A stretch of 64,000 nt of DNA from Thermopolyspora sp040678635 (GTDB taxonomy: Bacteria > Actinomycetota > Actinomycetes > Streptosporangiales > Streptosporangiaceae). The notes under the pieces are model-generated. The model had not been told where the DNA came from. It searched no databases and was given only the letters and a program-made list of their open reading frames with translations. The position numbers were made by a program, and so were the translations under genes. The stretch covers positions 434,001-498,000 of the forward strand of contig NZ_JBFATZ010000004.1 of NCBI RefSeq assembly GCF_040678635.1, read 5' to 3'. The number at the start of each line of letters is the position of its first letter. Position 1 is the first letter of the stretch. This document shows positions 27,452 through 35,420 of the stretch, one piece after another.

Positions 27452-27604
27452 ATGAACACCGTGATGCGACACCACGACTGTCCGCGCTGCGGGACCACCC
27501 TCGACGACGGCCCCGTGCTCTACCGTTGCGCGCGCTGCCGCAAGTCGGTCTACGCCGCCGACCTCGACACCGAGTTCCGCCACTACGTGAAGACCGCCGT
27601 CTGA
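27452..27604 (+). CDS. Small zinc-ribbon protein
   Basis: The 50-residue protein has two CxxC pairs, CPRCGTTLDDGPVLYRCARC, spaced as a rubredoxin-like or zinc-ribbon knuckle, and a short acidic/basic tail. A purine-rich stretch (AGAAAGAAAG) precedes the ATG. The function is not known; small zinc ribbons often bind nucleic acid or partner proteins. It begins the island between holA and comEC and is followed by hairpins about 80 bases later. Confidence 0.6.
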   Translation: MNTVMRHHDCPRCGTTLDDGPVLYRCARCRKSVYAADLDTEFRHYVKTAV

Positions 27605-27703
27605 CCGGGCCACCGGTCCACGACACGACAAGCCCCGCGCCCCCTTCAGCACGTGGAGGACGCGGAGAACACATAACACATCAGTGCCGCATAGGCACTG
27701 GAC

Positions 27704-27741
27704 ACTCAGAACGGCCCGACCCGCGTCGGGCCGTTCTGAGT
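27704..27741. terminator. Strong hairpin, probable terminator
   Basis: A 17-bp perfect stem (core CTCAGAACGGCCCGAC and its complement) with a CCGC loop is followed by TTGAGG. A smaller hairpin, CAGTGCC-GCATA-GGCACTG, lies just before it at 27682-27700. Together they end the zinc-ribbon transcript. Confidence 0.7.
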
Positions 27742-27796
27742 TTGAGGAAAGGCCCCGGTTTTAGCGCGAGGAGTAGGCGACGGCCGACCTCGGTAA

Positions 27797-27874
27797 ACGG
27801 GAAGCGCGGGTGTTGTGCTCAAAGGAGCCAACCTGGCCGACCTCGAAGCGGTCATCGCCCGGACTCAGACGTAG
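27797..27874 (+). pseudogene. Possible 3' fragment of a pentapeptide-repeat gene
   Basis: The frame ending at the TAG at 27872 reads SAGVVLKGANLADLEAVIAR, whose LKGANLADL resembles the end of pentapeptide-repeat proteins (A[N/D]LxX units). No start or further repeats lie upstream because a TAA occurs at 27794. A short open frame by chance is the alternative. Confidence 0.25.
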
Positions 27875-27909
27875 GTCGGATGCATCAAGCCTACGTACCG
27901 GCACGGGAA

Positions 27910-27958
27910 AGGCCCGGCATCCACCGTGGACAGGGTTGTGGCGGTGGATGCCGGGCCT
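27910..27958. terminator. Long hairpin of unknown role
   Basis: AGGCCCGGCATCCACCG (27910-27926) pairs perfectly with CGGTGGATGCCGGGCCT (27942-27958), leaving a 15-base loop. It lies 125 bases downstream of the five-gene minus-strand operon and is the best candidate for its terminator, though no U-tract follows. The space 27605-28083 otherwise holds only the hairpins and the fragment described. Confidence 0.55.
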
Positions 27959-28083
27959 GGGTGTGGCCGCCCGCCGTGGGGGTGGCGGGGCCACGGATGG
28001 TCGGGCGCGACGGCACGGTTCACCCCGGGGTTGCATCCCTCGCTCCACAGAGTCACCGGGGTTCGCATGCCGCCGCGCCCAGC

Positions 28084-28269
28084 TCAGTCGTCCTTTCCGG
28101 GCGTCAGCTTGTCCCACAGCTCGGCCGGCGTCTTGCCGTCGCGGGTCTCACCGCGACGGGTCGCGTAGTAATGGGGGACCTCCCCGGCCGCCGACCTGGA
28201 CTTCCAGATCTTCCAGCCGGGGTAGGCCCTCCGCACCAGTTCGATGCCCTCGTCGTCGTCGCTGCTCAC
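28084..28269 (-). CDS. Small acidic protein, last gene of a five-gene chain
   Basis: The 61-residue product (SSDDDEGIELVRRAYPGWKI onward, ending in ELWDKLTPGKDD) has a mixed charged composition with WKIWKSRS and YYATRRGETRDGKTP and looks like a compact folded domain. I recognise no family. The ATG overlaps the previous stop (ATGA). The whole chain from 29057 to 28084 is linked by 4-base overlaps, so it is one transcript and probably one functional unit. Confidence 0.65.
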   Translation of the reverse strand: MSSDDDEGIELVRRAYPGWKIWKSRSAAGEVPHYYATRRGETRDGKTPAELWDKLTPGKDD

Positions 28270-28436
28270 GGCGTCTGCCCTCCTTCCCGTGTCCGCTCGC
28301 GGCAGGGCCCGTCCACGGCGGGCGGGTCGTCGTCCACGGCCTGGTCGTCGTTTACGGGCGGTGGGTCGTCGTCCCGGAAGCGGTCGGGCGAGGCGATGTA
28401 GGCCATGTGCGAGAGGAACTGGGGTCCGCCGATCAC
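28266..28436 (-). CDS. Small Asp/Pro-rich protein in the five-gene chain
   Basis: The 56-residue product starts at a GTG overlapping the previous TGA (GTGA). After an N-terminus VIGGPQFLSHMAYIASPDRF, it becomes repetitive and acidic (DDDPPPVNDD, DDDPPAVDG), probably disordered. An alternative internal start is the Met of MAYIASPDRF. No known family; kept because of the exact overlaps at both ends. Confidence 0.5.
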   Translation of the reverse strand: MIGGPQFLSHMAYIASPDRFRDDDPPPVNDDQAVDDDPPAVDGPCRERTREGGQTP

Positions 28437-28561
28437 GCCTGCCTCCCGCACGGATCCAGAAAGGACGGGTAATGCGCCTCCAGCCACGACAGCAGCGCCT
28501 CCAGCGCAGCCGCGCCCTCGCCGGTCTCCTGGCCGCCCGCGGGCCCGTCCTGCCCGCTCAC
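28433..28561 (-). CDS. 42-residue protein in the five-gene chain
   Basis: It starts at a GTG overlapping the previous stop (GTGA) and ends overlapping the next start. The C-terminal half, ALEALLSWLEAHYPSFLD, looks like an amphipathic helix; the N-terminal half is Gly/Glu-rich. Unknown function. A longer open frame extends upstream but runs through the preceding gene in another frame and is not credible. Confidence 0.5.
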   Translation of the reverse strand: MSGQDGPAGGQETGEGAAALEALLSWLEAHYPSFLDPCGRQA

Positions 28562-28830
28562 GACCGGTCTCCGGCCAAGGCGAGGGACATCTCCGCGGCC
28601 CTCATCTGTTCCCACAGTTCCTCGGCCGTGTGGGCATCGACGACCAGGGGGCGCGGCACGGGCAGGGCCGCGAACGCCCAGAAGGCACGCGACCAGGGGC
28701 CGTACAGGACCGTCCACGCGGGTTCCTGGTCGTTCAGCGCGTCCGCCTCCGCCCTGCGGTGCCGATCCCAAAGGCGCCGCCGTACCGTCTGGCGCGGCGC
28801 GCCGAGGCGGTGCCTCCCCCCGGCGGTCAC
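28558..28830 (-). CDS. 90-residue protein of unknown function in the five-gene chain
   Basis: It begins at a GTG that overlaps the TGA of the upstream zinc-binding gene. The core TVRRRLWDRHRRAEAD, WTVLYGPWSRAFWAF and PLVVDAHTAEELWEQMRAAE looks folded and well conserved in composition, with many Trp and Arg. I have an impression of similar proteins next to XRE regulators in other actinomycetes but cannot name the family. It is the most gene-like member of the chain. Confidence 0.65.
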   Translation of the reverse strand: MTAGGRHRLGAPRQTVRRRLWDRHRRAEADALNDQEPAWTVLYGPWSRAFWAFAALPVPRPLVVDAHTAEELWEQMRAAEMSLALAGDRS

Positions 28831-29057
28831 ACCCGCCACCTCGTTCCGCACCGCTCGCATCGCCCGCTGGTCTGCGTCTTCTTCACGAAGAAGCTCACCG
28901 CGGGGCACGCGCCGTTGTTGCAAATGATCTGCCGCTCGTAGTCGTTCTCGCGCTCGATGCGCGCCTTGCGCAGTGGCGAGCGGGACTTGCCCGTCCACCC
29001 CGTGTCCGCGTCCTTCTCCCCGCCGCCGAGGATCTTCTTGAGGATGCCCACGGTCAC
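28827..29057 (-). CDS. Small zinc-binding protein, first gene of the five-gene chain
   Basis: The 76-residue product starts at GTG 29057 (or GTG 29051) after GGGAG. The C-terminal half carries CNNGACPAVSFFV and CERCGTRW, four cysteines that would form a zinc knuckle. The N-terminal half is basic and charged (LRKARIERENDYERQ). It may bind nucleic acid. The stop overlaps the next start (GTGTGA). Confidence 0.6.
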   Translation of the reverse strand: MTVGILKKILGGGEKDADTGWTGKSRSPLRKARIERENDYERQIICNNGACPAVSFFVKKTQTSGRCERCGTRWRV

Positions 29058-29173
29058 TTTCTCCCGGTTCCGGGGGAAAGGATCGGGCCGGTAATCTGCT
29101 GCATGGGTCAGGACCTACCTTCCTGATCAAGGGGCCCGTCGAGTCGGTGCAAGGCTCGGCGGGTTCCGGTTTT

Positions 29174-29392
29174 TCATGTCGCCTCGGCGTCCTTCAGCAG
29201 CCGCCCCAGGGTGTCGATGTCCGCCGCCCGGACGGTCCGTTCCTCGTCGTCGCGGTGGCGGGCGATCCAGTCGCCGTGGCGGCCCTCGGGCGTCACATCG
29301 CGGACGATCAGCCAGTCGGCGTAGGCGGCCTGCAGCACCTCGGCAGGGCTCGGCCACGGCCCGCGCCGCTCGGCTGATGGACCAGGATGCAT
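29174..29392 (-). CDS. Small protein of unknown function upstream of the chain
   Basis: The 72-residue product has a good ribosome-binding site (GGAGGTGGGAG before the ATG). It contains EVLQAAYADWLIVRDVTPEG and ends in DIDTLGRLLKDAEAT, consistent with a small alpha/beta fold. No family recognised. It lies between the XRE regulator and the five-gene chain on the same strand and probably belongs to the same accessory locus. Confidence 0.6.
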   Translation of the reverse strand: MHPGPSAERRGPWPSPAEVLQAAYADWLIVRDVTPEGRHGDWIARHRDDEERTVRAADIDTLGRLLKDAEAT

Positions 29393-29500
29393 CTCCCACC
29401 TCCGACACGAGACGGTAGGCAGCGAGCGCGACCCGTAACAGCAACGGGGCGTGGCTTCATCGCCACGCCCCGCCGCGAACGTCTACGTTCCGTAGGCCCT

Positions 29501-30736
29501 CTACCCGACCCCCAGGAAGTCGGCGATCTCGCGCTGCTGCGCGCTCGGCACGCGGGTGCGCGCCTGCAGGATGCGCTCGGCGACATCCCGTGCACGCTGC
29601 TGGTAGCGCAGCCACTCGGGGCTTTTCGCCTTGAGCCCCTGCAGGACCTCGGTGGCCTGGTCGGCGTCGCCCACGTCGACCAGGGCGCGGGCCCGCTCGA
29701 TCTGCCCCCTGTTCCAGGTGGAGGAGTGCGGACGGCCGGCGGCCGGGTCGATGTCATCCATTGCGGCGAGCGCCTGCCCCGGCTCGCCGGAGACCATCGC
29801 GACCTCCACACGCATCAGGCCTACGGAGACAGGGCCGAACGCCCGGTAGCCGGAGAGGTTCATGTGCTCGACGCCGAGGCGGGCGGCGGCCGTCTGGGCC
29901 AGCGACAGGTACTCCTCCGCGTCCGGTGTGCGGTTGTTCCGTGCCGCCGCCCCGGCCGCGCGTATGAGCAGCCACCCCCACGCGGCGAGTTCCTCCGCGC
30001 TCGCCTGCGACATCCGCGGCTCGATCTCCTGCGCGGCGTTCACACACAACTGCTCGACCTCGCCGAACCGGCCCTGCCGGATCATCGCCCACCCCTGCAG
30101 GGCGATCGCCGCCGCCGCCAGTGGCACGTTATCGATTCGCAGCGCGTCTCTCAGCGACTGCTGAAGGGCGGTCAGGGCGAGATCGTGAGCGCCGACTTGG
30201 ATGAGCCAGCGCCCGGCCACGCTGAATGCGTCGGCGCGCAGGCGTAGTGCCTCGCTTCCGTCGTTACCGTCGTCGAGGCGGCTCACATGGAACTGCGCAC
30301 TGCGGATCAACGAGGGGAGAAGCGGGGCAATGCCGTCGTACCGGTCGGCGTGGTAGGCGAGCGCGACGGCGTCGACGGCGTCCCGCAAGCGAGGCAGGTT
30401 CACCTCGTCCCCGTCGGCCGTGCCGTACAGGGGCGTCCCGTGAATGCCGATGGCAGGTGTGATCGCCGCGCGCATGTCGGCGAGCAGCGTGGTGGTCCCG
30501 GACTCGGCGACGGGCGGGGGCGGACCGGGGGCCACGAACCACACGGTGGTGACGCCGAGGACCTTGGCTATCTGGCGGTAGGTCTCCATGCGAGCGCTTC
30601 CGCCGCCCTCGATCTTCTTGATGCATTGGACGCTGAGGCCGGCGGCCTCGGCGAGCGCCTCCTGCGTGAGCCCGCGTCGCCGTCGCAGATCCCTCAGCCG
30701 TGCGCCCGGTTCTTCCAAAGTGCTACCGTCGTACAT
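29501..30736 (-). CDS. XRE-family regulator with C-terminal TPR-like region
   Basis: An HTH of the Cro/C1 type occupies residues about 12-68 (LRDLRRRRGLTQEALAEAAG, IKKIEGG, IAKVLGV). The remaining ~340 residues are helical repeats resembling TPRs (for example AALQGWAMIRQGRFGEVEQL, WGWLLIRAAGAAARNN, ARALVDVGDADQATEVLQG). Regulators of this type occur near small accessory genes in actinomycetes and may sense peptides or partner proteins. It is upstream of and on the same strand as the small-gene cluster, its likely target. Confidence 0.85.
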   Translation of the reverse strand: MYDGSTLEEPGARLRDLRRRRGLTQEALAEAAGLSVQCIKKIEGGGSARMETYRQIAKVLGVTTVWFVAPGPPPPVAESGTTTLLADMRAAITPAIGIHGTPLYGTADGDEVNLPRLRDAVDAVALAYHADRYDGIAPLLPSLIRSAQFHVSRLDDGNDGSEALRLRADAFSVAGRWLIQVGAHDLALTALQQSLRDALRIDNVPLAAAAIALQGWAMIRQGRFGEVEQLCVNAAQEIEPRMSQASAEELAAWGWLLIRAAGAAARNNRTPDAEEYLSLAQTAAARLGVEHMNLSGYRAFGPVSVGLMRVEVAMVSGEPGQALAAMDDIDPAAGRPHSSTWNRGQIERARALVDVGDADQATEVLQGLKAKSPEWLRYQQRARDVAERILQARTRVPSAQQREIADFLGVG

Positions 30737-30836
30737 GGCCCTGCCGTTTCTCCTGGAAGCCCTGGAACTCTTTCAGGCTAGGCGCGCAGGGCCTAATCAC
30801 GCCACGCTTTCGCGCGGGCGCGATATGAGAACGACG

Positions 30837-30889
30837 AAAACGCCCCCGCCCTCCCGCAATGGGACGCAATGGGAAGACGGGGGCGTTTT
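30837..30889. terminator. Bidirectional intrinsic terminator
   Basis: AAAACGCCCCCG (30837-30848) pairs with CGGGGGCGTTTT (30878-30889). The A-run on one side and T-run on the other let it act in both directions. It ends the minus-strand restriction gene/LTD transcript before the XRE gene. The loop contains the short direct repeat GCAATGGGA. Confidence 0.85.
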
Positions 30890-30905
30890 TACGGGTGGTG
30901 CCTGA

Positions 30906-31262
30906 TTAGACGTAGTAGCCGCTATTGAAGTCGTAGGCGTAGGAGTCGACGTTCCTGCCTTCCGCCTTATCCAGGTAGACGATGTCACCGCTGTCGTTCA
31001 GCCAGTAGCCGTTGTAGCCGCAGCGGAAGTCCATGTGGTAGCCCTGCGGCTCGTCCGGGTCGGTCTTGTCGACGCCGACGTCCGAGGTGACCACGACGGC
31101 TCCGCCCGGCTTGACGGTCGTGCCCTCGGGGAGAACGTAGACGTTGCCCCATTCGCCGTCGGCGCTGTTGAAGGTGGGGGACCTTGAGATCTTCTGGTGA
31201 TGGTCCAGTGCAGCGGCCTGAGCGAGGCCGACGGGATCCCGCCTGTGAGGCCCCACGGTCAC
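30906..31262 (-). pseudogene. Truncated lamin-tail-domain (LTD) gene
   Basis: Residues about 40-118 resemble the second half of an LTD domain: VYVLPEGTTVKPGGAVVV, YNGYWLNDSGDIVYLDKA and a C-terminal VDSYAY. Full-length LTD proteins have a signal peptide and a preceding half-domain, both absent; the first ~30 residues (HRRDPVGLAQAAALDHHQ) have no LTD character. The frame starts by a GTGA overlap with the restriction gene, which may be coincidental. It is best read as a 3' fragment left at an insertion boundary. Confidence 0.55.
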
Positions 31263-34200
31263 AGCAGGGTAGGGGCCTCCGAGGATTCGGCGGGAGGGGC
31301 CTTCCGCGCGCCAGCAGGAACCGGGAAGACGTTTGACTCCTCCAGGTCGGCTACGGTGACGAGTTGGCCGTTGCAGATCCGCTCCAGTAGGTCGGCCTGG
31401 TCAGGTTCCAGCTCCACGCAGAGTGTGAGCACGTGGAGGAGTTGGAGGAGTTCGGTGGTGAACTCCGCGGGCCACTCCTCTGTGTGGATGTCGTCGAGGG
31501 GTGAGGACTTGCGACCTGTCGGGTTCTTCTTCCGGTAGCCGAACCACTTCTTGACGATCTTCATTCCGGAAACTTCGTATGCCCACACCTCGGGGCGCAC
31601 GGGCGAGATTTGGCCGAGGCCGACATGGAGAGTGGCTGTCTCGGCGTCATAGGAGATGTCATCAGGCATCTCCTCGGCGGTCCCCGGAATCGCCACCTGG
31701 ACCTTGGCGCGCTGACTAGGAGCCGGCTTGGGCGGACCGGCAGGACGGCCTTCAGCGGGATCTGCGAAGCGTTCGCCGTAGGTATGCAGCCAGATGACCC
31801 GTTTGCCGAGTTGTACGGCTTGTGCCCACAGTTCCGGGTCGGCGGTGAGTGGCACGCGTACGCCTGGGGTTCGCAGGTTTTCCGCGAAGCGGGCTGTATA
31901 GCCGCTATGCGCAGTCACCGCCGCGATGTAGGCCAGCACGTCGGGAGCCGTCACGGACAGGCCGAGGCGCTGCGACAGCAGACGGGCAAGGCCTGGGGCG
32001 AGGTTGGCAGATCCGGCAGCGCGGTCCCGGTAGAGCGGCAGCACTCGCCCACCCCGTCCGTTGGTGTGATCCATATCAGGAACATGCGCAGTGAAGGCCA
32101 AGCCGGGGCCCATTTCGAGCGGGTGAGCATGCTGCTCAGTAACAAAGACTTGTGAATCACTAAACACTCGCCAGAGGTCTGGGCTCGGCGCATGGTGAAG
32201 ACGCGAGTCAGGTATCAACCATTGGCGATCGAACGAGCGGTACGCCACACGAATAGGTGACGGACAGCTTCCACGTTCCTCTTTGAAGGGATAGTTCCGG
32301 GCCGGTTGGCCGTGGAGTGGTTGACGAATTTTCGTGAGATTGGCGTCCCGAGACTCCCTGAATAGGGTCGATTTACGATCGTCGAGTGCTGCCACAAGCC
32401 GATTCCAACGTGCCCGTAAAATGTCAGGGTTGGGGCCATACACCCAGGTCCGGTTGGGCTTGACGCCGGGAGCCTGCCAGGGCATCAGATCCCCGAGCGC
32501 GGGATAGCTCACCCAGTCGTCTGCGCCTGCGGGCTGAAGTCGGTCCTGCCAACCGGTCGCGCAGTCGGTCCACTCCGGGCTATCGAGGGTCAGGCCCGTC
32601 AGATGGGCGAACTTCTCCGATCTATGTCCGGACAGGCTGACATGGTGAATCCGCGCTGCTGTCTCGCGGTTACCGGTGCCATACCGGACGAAGACTCCGA
32701 TACATAGTGGTTGCTGAACGCCGGCGAAGACCCTCGTCGGCACGTCGGGTTGATGCCCTTCGGGCGAGAGATCGATGATCCAGCCCTCATCGGCCGTCCG
32801 GCGCAGGTACTCCCGCATGCCAGCGAAACCGGGGCCGGTTGTGTAGCCCGACGTGGTGATGAACGCGACGATGCCAGCAGGATGCTCGGGGTGGGCGTCG
32901 AAGACTTTCCATGTCGCCCACCGCCAGAAGTACACGTAGAGATTCGACAGCACGTACTCGTACTTGCCGAGCCCCGGGGCTTTGAAGGCGTGTAGTGGGA
33001 TACCGTGCCCAGAGTTTTTCGCGCCTTGTTCAATCCAGCCACCCAGACCTTTGGCCCGCTCTCGGTAAGGGGGATTACCGATCACCACCTGAACCGGCGT
33101 CTCTCGCTTGACCCGATTTGCCTCCCGCCGAGAGCGGACGATCGGTTCGTACATCGAGCCGAGATCGAGCTGCGTGTTCTCAAACGGGCTGTCAAGAGTG
33201 TCGGCGACGTATAGCTTCTGATCCTTCTCGGAAATTTCGGCGCCGTACTCGGATTTGAGTGCCTGGTTCAGCCGTAGCTCGGCTACCGCATACGGCCCGG
33301 CCTGCCGCTCCATCCCGACCAGACGGCCGAACAGGTTCTTCAGGCGGCCAGGAATCGCACCCTTGCCCTCCTCTTCCTCCACCGTCCGAGCCACCGTCTC
33401 GACGATGTTGAGCAAGTAGGTTCCGGTGCCCATGGCGGGGTCCACGACCACGACGTCCCCGGCGGCAAAGCCCCCCTCCCGCCCGAATTTGTCATGCAAG
33501 ATGTCGTCAACGAACCGGACCATGAACGAAACCACCTGGTTGGGCGTGTAGTACGACCCGCTCTGCCTGCGAAGATCAGAGTCGTAAACCTCAAGGAAGT
33601 GCTCGTACAGGTGCAGGTAGGAGTCCGCCAAGCCGCCGCTGATCCGGTCCCAGTCCACAGCGCCAATGACACGCTTGAGCGTCTCCACGACGACGCTGCG
33701 GCCCTCCACGGCGTCATGCGTCAGTACTGCGAGCGCCTTACCCATCAGCGAGTGGTTCTTGCCGAGCTGGGCGGCGATCTGCCCCAGGGTCCGGCCCTCG
33801 AATACGATGCCGTCAACTCGGGCGAGCAACAGAGCGAAGGTGATCGTCTGGGCGTATGCGTCGGCGAACTCTTCATGCGTCAGGCCAGGGAACAGGAGCC
33901 TACGCCAGTCCCGGCTCAGCTCGGTGAAGACCTTCTGTTCCTCCTCGCCACGGCGTTCGCGGTCGATGGCTTCGTTGACCTCAGTGCGCAGCAGCTTGCA
34001 TAGACCGGCTACCGCTCGAACGAGCTGGCGGACGTTGCGCGGCGGGTCCGGTTTCCAGAGCAGGAATTCGGTGACGATGCGGGCGAACTCGCCGTCAAGG
34101 GGGGCGAGCTTGTTACCGGCCTTGTATACGTCGCCGTTGAGCCGGGCAATCTGCCCGACCAGCTCCCCATTTCGGAACAGCGCCCACAGAGCACCATCGG

Positions 34201-34564
34201 TGTAGAGCACGTTCGGCAGCAACCGCAGCTTCTCCCACTGCGTTTTCTCGTGCTTGTTGGGGGTCCAGACGGTCGGTACACCCCGACCCGGGGCCTTCAG
34301 TTCGACGTAACCCACCCGCGCACCAGCCACGTCCACGGCATAGTCCGGGCGCACGCCGAGCGAGGCCAGAGAGGTCTCGCCGATCATCACCAGGGAGACA
34401 CCCAAGGCTTCGGACATGTCATGGAACAACTGCTCCAACGGCGCACGAAGCTGATCTTCAGGCTGACCGCCACCGTTCAACTTGGCAGCGGCGGCCTTAC
34501 CGAAGCGCGCCACTGCCGCAGTGGCCTTATCGAGCAGCGGCTTAGGGGGGATCGCTGCAGCCAT
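31259..34564 (-). CDS. Single-chain restriction-modification enzyme (type IIG / ISP-like)
   Basis: The ~1100-residue protein has an N-terminal nuclease-like motif (RPDYAVDVAGARVGYVELKA, matching the D...ExK pattern), a helical linker with QSGSYYTPNQVVSFMV, an N6-adenine methyltransferase domain (motif I VVVDPAMGTGTYLL, motif IV VVIGNPPYRERA) and a large C-terminal region expected to recognise DNA. No helicase motifs are present, so it is not a full type ISP enzyme. It would both methylate and cut its target; no separate methylase or nuclease is nearby. The ATG at 34564 is preferred; a GTG at 34570 is possible. Its base composition is lower in GC than the flanks, suggesting acquisition. Confidence 0.85.
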   Translation of the reverse strand: MAAAIPPKPLLDKATAAVARFGKAAAAKLNGGGQPEDQLRAPLEQLFHDMSEALGVSLVMIGETSLASLGVRPDYAVDVAGARVGYVELKAPGRGVPTVWTPNKHEKTQWEKLRLLPNVLYTDGALWALFRNGELVGQIARLNGDVYKAGNKLAPLDGEFARIVTEFLLWKPDPPRNVRQLVRAVAGLCKLLRTEVNEAIDRERRGEEEQKVFTELSRDWRRLLFPGLTHEEFADAYAQTITFALLLARVDGIVFEGRTLGQIAAQLGKNHSLMGKALAVLTHDAVEGRSVVVETLKRVIGAVDWDRISGGLADSYLHLYEHFLEVYDSDLRRQSGSYYTPNQVVSFMVRFVDDILHDKFGREGGFAAGDVVVVDPAMGTGTYLLNIVETVARTVEEEEGKGAIPGRLKNLFGRLVGMERQAGPYAVAELRLNQALKSEYGAEISEKDQKLYVADTLDSPFENTQLDLGSMYEPIVRSRREANRVKRETPVQVVIGNPPYRERAKGLGGWIEQGAKNSGHGIPLHAFKAPGLGKYEYVLSNLYVYFWRWATWKVFDAHPEHPAGIVAFITTSGYTTGPGFAGMREYLRRTADEGWIIDLSPEGHQPDVPTRVFAGVQQPLCIGVFVRYGTGNRETAARIHHVSLSGHRSEKFAHLTGLTLDSPEWTDCATGWQDRLQPAGADDWVSYPALGDLMPWQAPGVKPNRTWVYGPNPDILRARWNRLVAALDDRKSTLFRESRDANLTKIRQPLHGQPARNYPFKEERGSCPSPIRVAYRSFDRQWLIPDSRLHHAPSPDLWRVFSDSQVFVTEQHAHPLEMGPGLAFTAHVPDMDHTNGRGGRVLPLYRDRAAGSANLAPGLARLLSQRLGLSVTAPDVLAYIAAVTAHSGYTARFAENLRTPGVRVPLTADPELWAQAVQLGKRVIWLHTYGERFADPAEGRPAGPPKPAPSQRAKVQVAIPGTAEEMPDDISYDAETATLHVGLGQISPVRPEVWAYEVSGMKIVKKWFGYRKKNPTGRKSSPLDDIHTEEWPAEFTTELLQLLHVLTLCVELEPDQADLLERICNGQLVTVADLEESNVFPVPAGARKAPPAESSEAPTLL

Positions 34565-34660
34565 GGGCACCTGTTCGATGTGGAGTCTTCGCTGAACTGG
34601 TTACTCGTGTGTCTGAGGTAACCGGTCCCTGCGAGTTTCACACGTTCCAGTCGATCCTTA

Positions 34661-34745
34661 AAGCCCTCAAATGTCCATATTTTTTCAGGCCACGCTATAC
34701 AGGTTTCGGCAGAATAAAACCTATTAAACATCATGACCTTTATGG
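34661..34745. other. AT-rich upstream region of the restriction gene
   Basis: Bases 34681-34740 are only 23 G/C of 60, far below the neighbouring DNA. It includes CATATTTTTTCAGG and GAATAAAACCTATTAAACAT. It probably holds the restriction-gene promoter and may mark an edge of foreign DNA. No attachment repeat was found by eye. Confidence 0.4.
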
Positions 34746-34790
34746 TCGGATAGCTTCTTGAGTAGATCGGGCTTGCGACGTGGGCCTGCC

Positions 34791-34973
34791 CTACCGGCGG
34801 CGGTCACGCTTGGTCGATGCGCTGCCGGAGGGCCGGCTAGAGCCGTGCGCAGCCTTGAGCCAAAAGGTCAGCGGAACGGTCAGTTTTGACCGCCTCCATG
34901 TCCGCCTCAGCGTCTTGGCGTCCGTGGTGCCCGTACGGACGATCTCCACCTCGGGTGGGCGCGGCTCGCTCAT
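34791..34973 (-). CDS. Small basic protein of unknown function
   Basis: The 60-residue product begins MSEPRPPEVEIVRTGTTDAK and ends in a run of Arg. The ATG overlaps the previous stop (ATGA). The TLRRTWRRSKLTVPLTFWL segment is basic and could bind DNA. No family recognised; the overlap supports a real gene. Confidence 0.4.
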   Translation of the reverse strand: MSEPRPPEVEIVRTGTTDAKTLRRTWRRSKLTVPLTFWLKAAHGSSRPSGSASTKRDRRR

Positions 34974-35179
34974 CGGTCGCGGTTCGTGTGGGCAGAGCAG
35001 GAGGCATGGGACGGGTCGCGCCCGCAGTCGGGACAGGCAGTGCCCTCGGCTACGTCGGCAGCCAACTTGCGAAGCACGTCGGAGAACCGGCGAAGGTGAT
35101 TTCGGCGGCCTCCAAGACGTCGAACTGTTCTCGTATGGTCCGCTCGCTCAGTCGATGTGTAGGAGACCAGGCGAGCCAC
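34970..35179 (-). CDS. Small Cys-containing protein of unknown function
   Basis: The 69-residue frame from a GTG at 35179 ends in RFSDVLRKLAADVAEGTACP, then DCGRDPSHASCSAH, giving a CxxC plus Cys/His cluster that could bind zinc. The first ~30 residues are Arg-rich and less convincing, so the real start may lie inside. It overlaps the next gene by ATGA and follows a decayed DUF2637-like gene 20 bases upstream. Confidence 0.4.
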   Translation of the reverse strand: MARLVSYTSTERADHTRTVRRLGGRRNHLRRFSDVLRKLAADVAEGTACPDCGRDPSHASCSAHTNRDR

Positions 35180-35200
35180 GGAGGGGAATGCGCCCGGCTA

Positions 35201-35420
35201 TCAGGACCGGCGTGGTTGGCGAGGCTTCCTCAGCAGAGCCGTAGCGCGGTTAGTGGAAACCCGCTGGCTGATCTTACGAACCTCGTTCAGCAGGTTGTCC
35301 CGAGTGAGGGGACGGCCTTCGGCGGCAAGCTTCCGGGCGACCTCGCGTCCTGCGGGGCAAGGTCATCGACGTTAGGCGCGGGACGAGTCTTGGCGGGCCC
35401 TTCCCGTCTTGGTCCCCTTG
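35201..35420 (-). pseudogene. Frameshifted 3' end of a DUF2637-like mobile-element gene
   Basis: Before the TGA at 35203-35201 the frame reads EVARKLAAEGRPLTRDNLLN and STNRATALLRKPRQ, similar to the C-terminal tail of DUF2637 proteins found in actinobacterial integrative elements and phages. No start precedes it. The neighbouring frame upstream of about 35360 reads KTRPAPNVDDLAPQ, which matches what should come before, so a one-base frameshift near 35350-35360 is likely. The rest of 35421-35550 shows nothing coding. Confidence 0.4.

Noticed and set aside
34477..34734. 85-codon minus frame beginning MMFNRFYSAETC before the restriction gene
   Set aside because: It overlaps the restriction gene start by about 90 bases and lies in AT-rich DNA where open frames are cheap; the C-terminal half is the shadow of the enzyme.
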